Below are positions 11,009 through 19,369 of a stretch of 36,876 nt of DNA, piece by piece (positions within the stretch are counted from its first letter, which is position 1; every line of letters starts with the position of its first letter). The notes below the pieces were generated by a model. The model saw only the letters and a list, made by a program, of their open reading frames with translations, ran no database searches and was not told the DNA's origin. Source of the DNA: Halomonas sp. (lineage in GTDB: Bacteria; Pseudomonadota; Gammaproteobacteria; Pseudomonadales; Halomonadaceae). A program made the position numbers and the translations under genes. The DNA lies in NCBI RefSeq assembly GCF_014859505.1, contig NZ_JACUUD010000021.1, positions 1-36,876 on the forward strand, written 5' to 3'.

Positions 11009-11464
11009 CTACCCGCCAGCGAGGCGCCAGATCACCAGGATATGGCAGGCCACCACCACCGCCGTCAGCAGGGTACGCAGCGACTGATACCAGCCGGGCA
11101 GCAGCTCACGGCTTGCCTTGCCGCACTCGTGCAGCCGCACCAGCAGGAAGCCAGCAATCAGCACCCAGGCCCCGGTGACCGGATGCAACAGCAGCGCCGG
11201 CCAGGCGATCAGGCTCGGCGCCATGCTGAGGGCCAGCCGGGCTCTGAAGCCGAGGCTGTCGTCAGACTCCAGTGACATCGCCACGCCCCACTGCACCCCG
11301 CCCAGGAAGGAGAGGATCACCGCGCTGTAATAGAAAAAGGCCGGGATGGCGATGACATGCCAGGTCACCGGCGCCAGCCAGGCCGCTCCCGCCAGCACCA
11401 GGAACGGAATCAGGCCGGCGAGACCGAGGCCCCAGGGCAGTCGAGGATGGCAGGCGGCAGTCAT
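11009..11464 (-). CDS. DUF3429 membrane protein
   Basis: 151 residues with about four to five predicted transmembrane helices (for example LGLAGLIPFLVLAGAAWLA, IPAFFYYSAVILSFLGGVQW, PVTGAWVLIAGFLLV, TLLTAVVVACHILVIW). The phrase YSAVILSFLGGVQWG identifies DUF3429, a family of unknown function common in proteobacteria. The ATG at 11464 overlaps the stop of the CRY-DASH gene (ATGA) and has AGGAG before it; an in-frame ATG eight codons upstream would lie inside that gene. It is the third gene of the DUF2256 / CRY-DASH operon. Proximity to photolyase genes suggests, but does not show, a role in light or oxidative stress. Confidence 0.75.
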   Translation of the reverse strand: MTAACHPRLPWGLGLAGLIPFLVLAGAAWLAPVTWHVIAIPAFFYYSAVILSFLGGVQWGVAMSLESDDSLGFRARLALSMAPSLIAWPALLLHPVTGAWVLIAGFLLVRLHECGKASRELLPGWYQSLRTLLTAVVVACHILVIWRLAGG

Positions 11465-12834
11465 GGAGTCTCCTGGTTGAGTTCGCAAGGGGGCGGGTTC
11501 GAGACACCGTCAGGCACCGCCGCCCAGGGGCGATGTCGGCCGGTGCCCGGGGGCAGCGCAGCGACCTCGGGCAGCCAGTGCGCCACGTAACTCCCCTCGG
11601 GGTCGTAACGCTCGGCCTGCCACAGCACATCGAAACGGTGACCCCGGGCGTCTCGGCCCACGCCGGCCACGTAGCGCCAGTTGCCCCAGTTGCTGGCCAC
11701 ATCGAAATCGAGCAGTGTGTGCTCGAACCAGGCCGCTCCCAGCCGCCAGTCACCCCCCAGTTCATGCACCAGGTAGCTCGCCACGTTCTGGCGAGCCCGG
11801 TTGGAGAGCCAGCCGGTGGCGGCGAGTTCCCGCATGGCGGCATCGATGAAGGGCAGGCCGGTGCGCCCCTCGCACCAGGCCCGGAAGGGCTCGTCGGCTG
11901 GCACGAGATCTCGCGCACCGAACAGCCCCGCCCCCTCCTGGCGCGCCGCCCAATGGAAGTAATCACGCCACAGCAGCTCGACGATGACCCAGTCGCTGGA
12001 CTCGCTGGCACCGTGCTCGGCCTCCCAGGCGCGCACCGCATCATGCACCTGGCGCGCCGACAGGCAGCCGTGGGCCAGCCAGGGCGAGAGCCGGGTGGAG
12101 AAGTCGGCGCCGAGCAGGCCATTGCGAGTCTGCTTGTAGCGTCCAACGGCGCCGCTCTGCCACAGGTAGTGGTCGAGGCGGGCGAGCCCCTCGGCCTCGC
12201 CGCCGGCAAAGCGGAAGCCGGCACGGTCATCGCAGACCCAGCGCGCCGACCGGCTGCACACCTTGTCCAGGGCCGGAAAACCGCGGGGGGCCGCCTCGGG
12301 CCAGGGCGGCAGGGTCACCGGCGCCGGCATTGCCGCAGGCACCGCAGCGTCTCGCTCCACCCTGCGACGAAAGGCCGAGAAGCTTCCCGGCAAGGCGGCC
12401 ACCGGCATCGGCAGAACGGCCTCGTCATACAGCAGGCCGCCATCGGATTGCCACAGCTCGACTCCCTCCCCCAGCCGTTCGGCCAGCCGCGCCGAGGCCT
12501 GGACCTCGTCCCAGCCGGCCTCGCGACGCACCCGCACCTGGCCCGCCCCATGGCGGGCGGCGAGTTCGGCGACCACCTCCACCGGGTCACCGACGCGCAC
12601 CAGCAGATCGCTGCCGCGCCGGAGCAGTTCACCGCGCAGGGTAATCAGGCTCTCCCACAGGAAGCGCAGGCGAGCGGGGCCGATGCGCGGTACGTCCAGC
12701 CCGGACAGCGGCGACAGCCAGGCGCGATCGAGCACATGGACGCAGAGGAGTTGCTCGGGCGGTGTCTCGAACTGGAACAGGGGGTTATCGGCCAGGCGCA
12801 GGTCGTGGCGCAGCCAGAGGAGCGTCAGGCTCAT
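11461..12834 (-). CDS. Cryptochrome DASH / single-strand DNA photolyase
   Basis: 457 residues of the cryptochrome/photolyase superfamily. The N-terminal alpha/beta domain (about 1-170) opens with LLWLRHDLRLADNPLF; the C-terminal FAD-binding domain carries YKQTRNGLLGADFSTRLSPWLAHG, GRTGLPFIDAAMREL and WLSNRARQNVASYL. The phrase D378-VASNWGNWRYVAGVGRDAR and the QAERYDPEGSYV stretch are typical of the DASH subgroup, whose members repair cyclobutane dimers in single-stranded DNA with FAD and often a folate antenna. The start at 12834 overlaps the DUF2256 stop, and its own stop overlaps the DUF3429 start, so the three genes are translationally chained. A class I CPD photolyase is the alternative; the ASNWGNW(R)YVAG context favours DASH. 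Confidence 0.88.
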   Translation of the reverse strand: MSLTLLWLRHDLRLADNPLFQFETPPEQLLCVHVLDRAWLSPLSGLDVPRIGPARLRFLWESLITLRGELLRRGSDLLVRVGDPVEVVAELAARHGAGQVRVRREAGWDEVQASARLAERLGEGVELWQSDGGLLYDEAVLPMPVAALPGSFSAFRRRVERDAAVPAAMPAPVTLPPWPEAAPRGFPALDKVCSRSARWVCDDRAGFRFAGGEAEGLARLDHYLWQSGAVGRYKQTRNGLLGADFSTRLSPWLAHGCLSARQVHDAVRAWEAEHGASESSDWVIVELLWRDYFHWAARQEGAGLFGARDLVPADEPFRAWCEGRTGLPFIDAAMRELAATGWLSNRARQNVASYLVHELGGDWRLGAAWFEHTLLDFDVASNWGNWRYVAGVGRDARGHRFDVLWQAERYDPEGSYVAHWLPEVAALPPGTGRHRPWAAVPDGVSNPPPCELNQETP

Positions 12835-12983
12835 GAGGCGCGCTCCTGGCGACGGGCCTCGCGCCGGCAGCGTTCGCTGCAGTGGCGCACCTCATCCCAG
12901 CAGCGCGCCCACTTGCGCCGCCAGGCAAAGGGTCGTTGGCAATGGCCGCAGGGCTTGCTGGGCAGGTGAAGTTTGCGATGCAC
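12831..12983 (-). CDS. DUF2256 small zinc-ribbon-like protein
   Basis: A 50-residue gene beginning at a GTG and ending in an ATGA overlap with the CRY-DASH start. It is strongly basic and has the DUF2256 pattern: LPSKPCGHCQRPFAWRRKWA followed by CWDEVRHCSERCRREARR. The two cysteine pairs (C12xxC15 and C34xxxC38) suggest a small metal-binding ribbon. DUF2256 genes are frequently found beside cryptochrome or photolyase genes; function unknown. The GTG at 12983 is the only usable start, because an in-frame stop lies six codons upstream and the nearest ATG is in another frame; a weak GGGG precedes it. It is easily missed by gene finders owing to length and start codon. Confidence 0.8.
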   Translation of the reverse strand: MHRKLHLPSKPCGHCQRPFAWRRKWARCWDEVRHCSERCRREARRQERAS

Positions 12984-13014
12984 GGTGACGCCCCGATATC
13001 ATGGACAGAGCCTC

Positions 13015-13043
13015 ATTATCGTACAATAAATGTATAACTTAAA
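13015..13043 (-). promoter_or_regulatory. Promoter and candidate operator of the DUF2256/CRY-DASH operon
   Basis: On the minus strand TTTAAG (13038-13043) and GATAAT (13015-13020) are 17 bases apart, a plausible sigma-70 promoter about 32 bases before the DUF2256 GTG. The spacer is a strikingly AT-rich tract in a GC-rich genome and contains the inverted repeat TACA-ATAAA-TGTA (13022-13034). A symmetric site inside the spacer is typical of MerR-type control. No regulator gene is visible nearby. Confidence 0.5.
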
Positions 13044-13117
13044 GTTCCGATGCTTCCCACGCGTCACGGCAGAAGGCCGCCCGGAGGCGGTCTTCAACAG
13101 ACGGATCACATGAAGGG

Positions 13118-13522
13118 TCAGGAGGGGTCGGTCTCCTTCGGCTCGCGACGGGCGTTGGCCTCGGTCTCGCGACCGCTCTTGAGCTCGTGGGTCAGCGGGT
13201 CGTAGTTGGGTCGCAGCTCATCCTTGACCGTGCCGCTCCACAGCTTGGAGCCCACGAAGTAGCCGGCCCGGCCGATCACATGGGCCGCCACCGGTGCGGT
13301 CATCAGGATGAAGACGATGATGGCGAAGGCACGCGCCGCCACCCCCACCTCGGAGAAGTGCATCGCCACCGCCAGCATGATCAGGATCACCCCGAGGGCC
13401 GCGGCCTTGGTGGTGGCGTGCATGCGGGTCAGCAGGTCCGGCAGGCGCAGGATACCCAGCGACGCCAGCAGCATCAGCAGGGCACCGGAAATGACGAAGG
13501 TGCCCTTGATGAACTCAATCAT
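13118..13522 (-). CDS. mrpG: Mrp antiporter subunit G, group 1 operon
   Basis: 134 residues with three predicted membrane helices (about residues 5-25, 38-60, 64-86) and a hydrophilic charged C-terminal tail. The phrase GILRLPDLLTRMHATTKAAALGVILI is diagnostic of the MrpG/MnhG/PhaG family. MrpG is an essential small subunit of the heteromeric Na+(K+)/H+ antiporter in the cytoplasmic membrane. I chose the ATG at 13522, which overlaps the mrpF stop by eight bases; an ATG five codons upstream is an alternative. It is the last gene of the minus-strand operon. A short hairpin at 13072-13095 follows but is imperfect on this strand. Confidence 0.93.
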   Translation of the reverse strand: MIEFIKGTFVISGALLMLLASLGILRLPDLLTRMHATTKAAALGVILIMLAVAMHFSEVGVAARAFAIIVFILMTAPVAAHVIGRAGYFVGSKLWSGTVKDELRPNYDPLTHELKSGRETEANARREPKETDPS

Positions 13523-13784
13523 CGCGCGGTCCTCCACGTTCCAGGAAGCGGGCGAAACCGATGGCGGCCAGGAACCCCATCAGGGCGATGACAATGGCGG
13601 CATCGATGAAGCTCGAGACGTCGGACTTGATGGCATAGACCCCCACCAGGCCCACCACGATGCTGGCGAAGAGCTCCAGCGCCACCACCCGGTCGGGCAG
13701 GCTCGGCCCGCGAACCACGCGAACGAAGCACAGGATCAGCGCCAGGCTCATGATGACCTGGCTGATCAGGATCACGGTATCCAT
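13515..13784 (-). CDS. mrpF: Mrp antiporter subunit F, group 1 operon
   Basis: 89 residues, three membrane helices. The loop RVVRGPSLPDRVVALELFASIVVG is the family signature: the GPS-LPDRVVALE stretch carries the conserved Asp and Arg of MrpF. Starts at an ATG 21 bases after mrpE and overlaps mrpG by eight bases. Small size, position between E and G, and hydropathy all match. Confidence 0.93.
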   Translation of the reverse strand: MDTVILISQVIMSLALILCFVRVVRGPSLPDRVVALELFASIVVGLVGVYAIKSDVSSFIDAAIVIALMGFLAAIGFARFLERGGPRDD

Positions 13785-13805
13785 GTCGGCACCTCGCGGC
13801 CAGGC

Positions 13806-14279
13806 TCAGCGAAACAGTTGCAGGGCACGGTGTTCCATTTCCTTGAGGTTGCGGCGCAGTTCCTCCTCATCGTCGAGGAACATGGCGTGGATGTAGAGCA
13901 CCTTGCGGTCGTCGGAGACGTCCAGGCTCAGGGTGCCGGGGGTCAGGGAGATCAGGTTGGCGACCATGGTGATCTCCAGCTCGGTTCGTGCCTCCAGGGG
14001 CATGGCGATCACCCCGGGCTTCATGTGCCAGGGTGGGGTCAGGATGTCGAAGCCCACCTTGAGGTTGGCCATCAGCAGCTCCTTGATGAAGAAGCCGAGG
14101 AAACCCAGGATCCGCGGAATCCGCGCCGGATAGCCCTCGAGGGACTCCACCTGGGGCTCGATCAGCAGCAGGGCGATGTAGCCGAACACCAGCCCCACCA
14201 ACAGATTGAGCCCGGTGAAGTCGCCGCTGAGCACGACCCAGGCCAGGGCCAGCAGCAGGTTCCAGATGGCTCCGGTCAT
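13806..14279 (-). CDS. mrpE: Mrp antiporter subunit E, group 1 operon
   Basis: 157 residues. Two N-terminal hydrophobic segments (LLLALAWVVLSG and LNLLVGLVFGYIALLLI) are followed by a cytoplasmic part with the MrpE signature ANLISLTPGTLSLDVSDDRKVLYIHAMFLDD. The start at 14279 overlaps the mrpD stop (ATGA), so translation is coupled; an upstream in-frame start lies deep inside mrpD. MrpE is needed for full antiport in characterised complexes and sits beside MrpD and F. Confidence 0.93.
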   Translation of the reverse strand: MTGAIWNLLLALAWVVLSGDFTGLNLLVGLVFGYIALLLIEPQVESLEGYPARIPRILGFLGFFIKELLMANLKVGFDILTPPWHMKPGVIAMPLEARTELEITMVANLISLTPGTLSLDVSDDRKVLYIHAMFLDDEEELRRNLKEMEHRALQLFR

Positions 14280-15853
14280 GGGCTGGTCTCCTCGCTTGCC
14301 GGCGCCTCGATGAGGGCCTCGATGACATCCACGTTGCTGCCGAGCACGGCGTCGATATAGCCCTGCGGGTTCATCAGCTGATCGCCGATGGTGTTCATCA
14401 CCACCATCAGCGGCTCGGCAAAGACCCCGATCAACAGCGACATCGCCGCCAGCACCCCCACCGGCAGGGTCATCAGCCACAGGCTGGGCTTGACCATCCG
14501 GCCGTCATCGCCCACCACTGTCTCCCGCTCGGGCACCAGGTTGTCTTCGGGCAGCGCCTTCCAGAATACCTCGTTCCAGATCTTGACCATGGAGTATAGG
14601 GTCATGAAGCCAACGGCCAGGGCGATGCCGGTGACCACGTAGGCCTCGGCCTCGATGCCGGCGCGCACGATCACGAACTTGGCGAAAAAGCCAGACAGCG
14701 GCGGGATGCCAGCCAGGGAGAAGGCGGAGAGGAAGAAGGCCACAGCGAGCCAGGGGCGCTCCTTGTAGAGTCCGCCCATCTTCTTGAGCTGGTAGGTGCC
14801 CTGCAGGTGCCGGGTGATACCACTGATCAGGAACAGGTTGGTCTTGACCACGATGTTGTGCATCACCGCGAAGACGCCGCCGGCGATCGCCAGAGGCGTG
14901 TAGAGCGCCAGGCCCAGGATCATGTAGCCGATCTGACTGACGATATGGAACGACAGTATGCGGCGGAACTCGTACTGGGCCGCCGCGCCCAGCACCCCGG
15001 TGACCATGGTCAGGGCCGCCCCCCAGATCAGAAGGTCCTGAGTGTAGTCCATGGTCTCATCGAACATCAGGGTGAAGACCCGGAACAGCGAGTAGACCCC
15101 CACCTTGGTGAGCAGGCCGGCGAACAGCGCCGACACCGCCACAGGCGGCGTGTGATAGGAAGCCGGCAGCCAGAAGAACAGCGGGAAGGCCGCCGCCTTG
15201 ATACCGAAGGCCACCATGAACATCACCGCCAGCACTTCCACCATGCCCTGGTGTTCCGCCGCGTGGAGGCGCAGGGCGATGTCGGCCATGTTGAGAGTGC
15301 CCACCATGCCGTAGAGCAGACCGATGGCGGTGAGAAAGATCACCGAGGCCAGCAGATTGAGGGTCACGTACTTGATGGCCCCCTCCATCTGCGCCTTCTC
15401 GCCACCGAGGATCAGCAGCGCGAAGCTGGCCACCAGCATCACCTCGAACCACACGTAGAGGTTGAAGATGTCGCCGGTGAGGAAGGCGCCGGCCACCCCG
15501 GCCAGCAGCAGGTGCATCAGCGGGTAGTAGCCGAACTTCTCGTGGTCCGACCCGGTGGAGGCCAGCGAGTAGATGGCAAGCGCCAGGCCGATCATCGCGG
15601 TGAGCACGATCATCACCGCGCTGAGCATGTCGGCCACCAGGGTGATGCCGTAGGGCGCCTCCCAGCCGCCCATCTGGATGGTCACGTAACCATCCTGATG
15701 CACCGACGTGAACAGCCACAGCGCCACTACCAGCAGCGCCAGATTGCCGGCCACGGCGGTGAAGCGCTGCATGGGCCGCGAACGCCAGAACAGCAGCGAG
15801 ATGGCGCCGGACAGCAGCGGCAGGAGGACGGGAAGTGCGACTTCTGGCCTCAC
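14276..15853 (-). CDS. mrpD: Mrp antiporter subunit D, group 1 operon (NuoM/N-like)
   Basis: 525 residues, about 14 membrane helices, of the proton-conducting subunit family shared with complex I subunits NuoL, M and N. Typical motifs: [22 protein letters not shown] with the membrane Glu, [43 protein letters not shown] with the paired Lys residues and His, and [14 protein letters not shown]. It begins with GTG at 15853, whose last bases form GTGA with the mrpC stop, so it is coupled to mrpC; no good ATG lies nearby at the right place. Its stop overlaps mrpE. It is one of the two large ion-translocating subunits. Confidence 0.95.
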   Translation of the reverse strand: MRPEVALPVLLPLLSGAISLLFWRSRPMQRFTAVAGNLALLVVALWLFTSVHQDGYVTIQMGGWEAPYGITLVADMLSAVMIVLTAMIGLALAIYSLASTGSDHEKFGYYPLMHLLLAGVAGAFLTGDIFNLYVWFEVMLVASFALLILGGEKAQMEGAIKYVTLNLLASVIFLTAIGLLYGMVGTLNMADIALRLHAAEHQGMVEVLAVMFMVAFGIKAAAFPLFFWLPASYHTPPVAVSALFAGLLTKVGVYSLFRVFTLMFDETMDYTQDLLIWGAALTMVTGVLGAAAQYEFRRILSFHIVSQIGYMILGLALYTPLAIAGGVFAVMHNIVVKTNLFLISGITRHLQGTYQLKKMGGLYKERPWLAVAFFLSAFSLAGIPPLSGFFAKFVIVRAGIEAEAYVVTGIALAVGFMTLYSMVKIWNEVFWKALPEDNLVPERETVVGDDGRMVKPSLWLMTLPVGVLAAMSLLIGVFAEPLMVVMNTIGDQLMNPQGYIDAVLGSNVDVIEALIEAPASEETSP

Positions 15854-16197
15854 GTGTCGGTATCCTTCATCTTGTCCAGGTCATCGGCCTTGACGATCTC
15901 GTAGGCCCGGCGAATCAGCACCACGGCGAAGGCCAGCACGCCGAAGGCGATCACGATGGCGGTCAGCACCACCGCCTGGGGCAGGGGATCTGCCACCACC
16001 CCCTCCGGGACCAGCATGCCCTCGGGAATCAGCGGTGGCGCCCCGCGAGTCATCCCCGCCGAGGTGAAGATCAGCAGGTTGGCGGCATTGGTCAGCAGCA
16101 TCAATCCGATCACCAGCTTGACGATGGAGCGGCGCAGCATCAGGAAGATCGCCGCGGCATACAGCATGCCGATGGCGATGGCCATCAAGGGTTCCAT
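15850..16197 (-). CDS. mrpC: Mrp antiporter subunit C, group 1 operon (NuoK-like)
   Basis: 115 residues, three membrane helices, homologous to complex I NuoK. Signatures: [28 protein letters not shown] and [32 protein letters not shown]. The start is the ATG at 16197, 30 bases after mrpB; the stop overlaps the GTG of mrpD. Ends in a charged tail ([13 protein letters not shown]). Confidence 0.95.
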   Translation of the reverse strand: MEPLMAIAIGMLYAAAIFLMLRRSIVKLVIGLMLLTNAANLLIFTSAGMTRGAPPLIPEGMLVPEGVVADPLPQAVVLTAIVIAFGVLAFAVVLIRRAYEIVKADDLDKMKDTDT

Positions 16198-16227
16198 GGG
16201 GCATCTCCTGTCCGGTGGGCGGCGTTG

Positions 16228-16659
16228 TCAGGGCTCATCCTTGTCCACCTCCATCAGCGTCATCACCATGGTCAGCACCGAGCCCAGCACGGCCAGGTAG
16301 ACACCGATATCGAAGATCAGCGGCGTGGATGCCTTGAAATCGATGCCGGGAATCTCCCACCACTGGGCGGTGAGGAAGGCCTCGCCCACGAACCAGGCCG
16401 GCACCACCGAGATCATGCCCAGCAGCAGCCCCATGCCGATCAGGTCCCGAGGGTCGAGCATGCGCAGCACCTCCTTGGTGGCGCTGACCCCGAAGGCAAA
16501 CAGGTAGAGGGTGAAGGCGCCGGCGGCCACCAGGCCGGCGATGAAACCGCCACCGGGCTCGTCGTGGCCGCGCAGCAGCAGGAAGATCGAGAACAGCAAC
16601 TGCAGCGGCATCAGCAGCCGCGCCGCCGTGTTGAGGATGATGGTGCCGGACTTAACCAT
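16228..16659 (-). CDS. mrpB: Mrp antiporter subunit B, group 1 operon
   Basis: 143 residues, four membrane helices (PF04039). The signature [26 protein letters not shown] and the closing [33 protein letters not shown] are intact. It is a separate gene here, which marks the operon as group 1 (A and B unfused). It overlaps the mrpA stop by eight bases. Compare the fused B domain in the opposite operon. Confidence 0.95.
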   Translation of the reverse strand: MVKSGTIILNTAARLLMPLQLLFSIFLLLRGHDEPGGGFIAGLVAAGAFTLYLFAFGVSATKEVLRMLDPRDLIGMGLLLGMISVVPAWFVGEAFLTAQWWEIPGIDFKASTPLIFDIGVYLAVLGSVLTMVMTLMEVDKDEP

Positions 16660-18982
16660 CGGCGTTCTCCTTGGCTGCAGCGCTCTTCTTCGGCTTCTCC
16701 GGGGCGCGCAGCTTGAGCATGGCGAAGACCCCGATGGCGGCCAGGGCCAGCACGAAGATCTCGCCGAGGGTGTCGAGGGCGCGGTAGTCCACCAGGATCA
16801 CGTTGACGATGTTGCGACCGTGGGCCAGCGTCGCACTGTTGGCGACCATGTAGTCGGAGATAGGCACGAACTGATCGATGCTCCAGGAGGTGAGCACCAG
16901 CAGGGTGATCAGTCCACCCAGGCTGCCGGCCACCGCCACGTCGCGCATCCGCTCCAGGGGGGTGGAGAGGCTCGCGAAGCGCGGCAGGCGAAACAGCACC
17001 AGCACCAGCAGGATCACCGTCAGGGTCTCCACCAGCAGCTGGGTGATGCCGAGGTCGGGTGCGCTGAACAGGATGAAGATCAGCGCGATGGAGAAACCCA
17101 TGATCCCCACCGAGACCACGGCACCGAGCCGCGAGCGAGAGATGGTAGCGAACAGGGCGCCCATCACCATGGTGCCGACCACGACGGCCTCATGGAACTG
17201 CACGTCCAGGGCAACGTGGAACTGAGGCGCGTGGCGCAGCAGCAGCGAGTTGCCGATCAGGGCGATCAGGGTAACGATCATGACCAGAATATAGTTGCGC
17301 ATGTAACCGTTCTGCAGCACCCGGGTCTGCCACTCGGAAACCACCACCACGCCATCCATCAGGGCGTCGTAGCCGGCTTCCGGGCCGCGGGAGAGCAGCG
17401 GGTCGAGGCGCGCCAGCCGGGCTCGGACGCGATCCCAGCGCTTGAACAGCAGATAGCCCAGCGCCAGGCTGACCAGCGACATCAGCAGCGGCAGGTTGAT
17501 GCCGTGCCACAGCGACAGCTTGACCTCCATCGGCGTACCGGCGACCGCGGAGGCCGCCGCAGTGAGCAGCCCGGTGCCCGCAAGCCACGGCAGCAGGCCC
17601 AGCAACAGCGAAAGCGCGGCCAGCACCGCGGGCCCCAGGAGCATGGAGGCCGGCGCCTCGTGGGCCACCCGCGGGGTCTGACGGCGCTGTCCGAAGAAGG
17701 GGCGCAGGGCGATGATGGCCGCCACGGCGATGGTCAGGATCGCCGCGCTGAAGGCCAGCAGGACGACCAGCCACCGCCAGGCGCTGGCCTCGAGCACCGA
17801 CTCGAACATCAACTCCTTGCCGATGAAACCGAACAGCGGCGGCACCCCGGCCAGCGACAGCGCCGCTAACATGGCCACCCCGGCGGTGATAGGCATCAGC
17901 GGTCGCAGCCCCCCCATGGCGGTGACGTCCTTGGTGCCGGTCTCGTGGTCGAGGATGCCGGCCACCATGAACAGCGAGCCCTTGTAGAGGGAGTGGGCGA
18001 GCAGGAAGGTGACGAAGGCGATCATCGCCCCCTCGGTGCCGATACCCAGCAGCATGGTCAGGGTACCCAGCGCCATGATCGTGGAGTAGGCCAGCAGCTT
18101 CTTGATGTTGGTGTGGCGAATGGCCAGGAAGGCGCCCGTGAACATGGTCAGCGCCCCCACCACCGAGAGCGTCACCGTCCACATCTCGGTGCCACCCAGG
18201 CTCGGCTGCAGGCGCGCCAGCAGGTAGATGCCCGCCTTCACCATGGTGGCCGAGTGCAGGTAAGCCGATACCGGCGTGGGCGCCGCCATGGCGTTGGGCA
18301 GCCAGAAGTGGAAGGGGAACTGGGCCGACTTGGTAAAGGCGCCGAGCAGCAGGCAGATCAGCAACGGCGTGTAGAGGTCATGGTCGCGCAGCACGTCGCC
18401 CATGGCATTGAGCTCGGAGAGCGACCAGCTTTCCCCGGCCACCCCCAGCATCGCCAGCCCCGCCATCAGCGCCAGCCCCCCCGCCACGGTGACGAAGAGC
18501 CCCTGGCGGGCCGACTTGCGGGCCTCGAGGTCGGTGTGATTGAAGCCGATCAGCAGGTAGGAGGTAATGCTGGTCAATTCCCAGAATACGAACAGGGTAA
18601 AGAGGCCATCGGCCAGCACCAGTCCCAGCATGGAGACCATGAAGGCCAGGATCGCCAGATGAAAGCGCATCAGGTCCGGATGCCCCTTCAGGTAGCCCCC
18701 GGCGTAGATCAGTATGAAGGTACCGATGCCGGTGACCAGTAGCGCAAACAGCATCGACAGGCCATCGACCACGAAGGTCAGGCTGATGCCCAGCGAGGGC
18801 ACCCACTCCATGGCAAACACCAGGGTCTCGCCGGCCATTACCGCCGGCAGCTGACTCAGGAACCACAGCGCCAGGAAGCCGGGAAAGGCGGCCAGCATGA
18901 AACTGGCACGATCACCGAACCAGCGATGGAAGAGCGGCGCCAGCGCGGCCAGCAGGAATCCCGATAGCACGGCGAATTGCAT
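16652..18982 (-). CDS. mrpA: Mrp antiporter subunit A, group 1 operon (NuoL-like, with C-terminal MrpA domain)
   Basis: 776 residues, roughly 20 membrane helices. The N-terminal two-thirds is NuoL-like: [15 protein letters not shown] with Glu135, [38 protein letters not shown] with Lys218, His225, His243 and Lys249, and [16 protein letters not shown]. The C-terminal part (from about 600) is the MrpA-specific, NuoJ-like region with [30 protein letters not shown] and [25 protein letters not shown]. It ends in a short Lys/Ala/Pro tail. The start at 18982 aligns with family N-termini; AGGAG lies 11 bases upstream, and a longer frame adds 25 hydrophilic residues without support. It is the promoter-proximal gene of the group 1 Mrp operon (A to G, seven genes). 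Confidence 0.95.
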   Translation of the reverse strand: MQFAVLSGFLLAALAPLFHRWFGDRASFMLAAFPGFLALWFLSQLPAVMAGETLVFAMEWVPSLGISLTFVVDGLSMLFALLVTGIGTFILIYAGGYLKGHPDLMRFHLAILAFMVSMLGLVLADGLFTLFVFWELTSITSYLLIGFNHTDLEARKSARQGLFVTVAGGLALMAGLAMLGVAGESWSLSELNAMGDVLRDHDLYTPLLICLLLGAFTKSAQFPFHFWLPNAMAAPTPVSAYLHSATMVKAGIYLLARLQPSLGGTEMWTVTLSVVGALTMFTGAFLAIRHTNIKKLLAYSTIMALGTLTMLLGIGTEGAMIAFVTFLLAHSLYKGSLFMVAGILDHETGTKDVTAMGGLRPLMPITAGVAMLAALSLAGVPPLFGFIGKELMFESVLEASAWRWLVVLLAFSAAILTIAVAAIIALRPFFGQRRQTPRVAHEAPASMLLGPAVLAALSLLLGLLPWLAGTGLLTAAASAVAGTPMEVKLSLWHGINLPLLMSLVSLALGYLLFKRWDRVRARLARLDPLLSRGPEAGYDALMDGVVVVSEWQTRVLQNGYMRNYILVMIVTLIALIGNSLLLRHAPQFHVALDVQFHEAVVVGTMVMGALFATISRSRLGAVVSVGIMGFSIALIFILFSAPDLGITQLLVETLTVILLVLVLFRLPRFASLSTPLERMRDVAVAGSLGGLITLLVLTSWSIDQFVPISDYMVANSATLAHGRNIVNVILVDYRALDTLGEIFVLALAAIGVFAMLKLRAPEKPKKSAAAKENADG

Positions 18983-19113
18983 CAAGGTAGCTCTCCTGGT
19001 CGGATTCTTCCCAAGGTCCATGGGCGCAGGTCTGGCGACGCTGGCCTGGGCCAGCATTCGCCTAATAGATGATGCAGCGCAACACCCGACGGCCTGTTAA
19101 TCGATAGTGAAAG

Positions 19114-19141
19114 CCTATAGACTCTCGCCGGCGAGTGGCAA
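19114..19141 (-). promoter_or_regulatory. Probable promoter of the group 1 Mrp operon with palindromic spacer
   Basis: On the minus strand TTGCCA (19136-19141, 5 of 6) and TATAGG (19114-19119, 4 of 6) are separated by 16 bases. Most of the spacer is a perfect 12-base palindrome, CTCGCCGGCGAG (19124-19135), which could be an operator. The resulting leader to mrpA would be about 125 bases. Confidence 0.45.
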
Positions 19142-19149
19142 GGAAAGGC

Positions 19150-19179
19150 GTTTCCGCACCTTAAACGAAAGGCGGAAAC
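19150..19179. repeat. Inverted repeat GTTTCCGC ... GCGGAAAC
   Basis: Perfect 8-base arms at 19150-19157 and 19172-19179 with a 14-base centre. A third copy of the GTTTCCG core follows at 19207-19213. Spacing and repetition suggest a regulator binding region rather than an mRNA hairpin. Confidence 0.5.
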
Positions 19180-19181
19180 TT

Positions 19182-19197
19182 ATCATTAGTAAATGAT
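19182..19197. promoter_or_regulatory. AT-rich inverted repeat ATCATT-AGTA-AATGAT
   Basis: Perfect 6-base arms at 19182-19187 and 19192-19197. TATCAT (19181-19186) or GATTAT (19195-19200) could be a plus-strand -10 for the group 2 Mrp operon, but neither has a good -35. There is loose resemblance to a Fur box; not claimed. Confidence 0.3.
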
Positions 19198-19369
19198 TAT
19201 CCTGCCGTTTCCGAGACGTCCTTCCTTTTCGCACGCCAACGGCTCGACGGTGCTCTTCCCCGTCGAGCAACGACGAGCCAGGCGGTGACGTGGCTGCCTG
19301 GGCCACAGAGCACCCCGGTGCCCGGCCTGGCCAATTGCGTCCCCCGCCATTGCGTGGACGAGCTGACCG

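Larger units (their letters stand above)
18983..19369. promoter_or_regulatory. Divergent regulatory region between the two Mrp operons
   Basis: A 387-base gap with no gene. It must hold promoters for both Mrp operons. Its middle (about 19080-19215) is more AT-rich than its flanks and carries three copies of GTTTCCG or its complement, a 12-base palindrome, and an ATCATT/AATGAT inverted repeat; the stretches 18983-19080 and 19215-19369 show no feature I can support. Confidence 0.6.

Noticed and set aside
13072..13095. Terminator for the group 1 Mrp operon
   Set aside because: The 10-bp stem has an A-C mismatch in the minus-strand RNA and no U-tract; it pairs better in the plus-strand RNA, where no gene ends.
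19182..19197. Fur box between the Mrp operons
   Set aside because: Only a loose match to the Fur consensus; AT-rich symmetry alone is insufficient.
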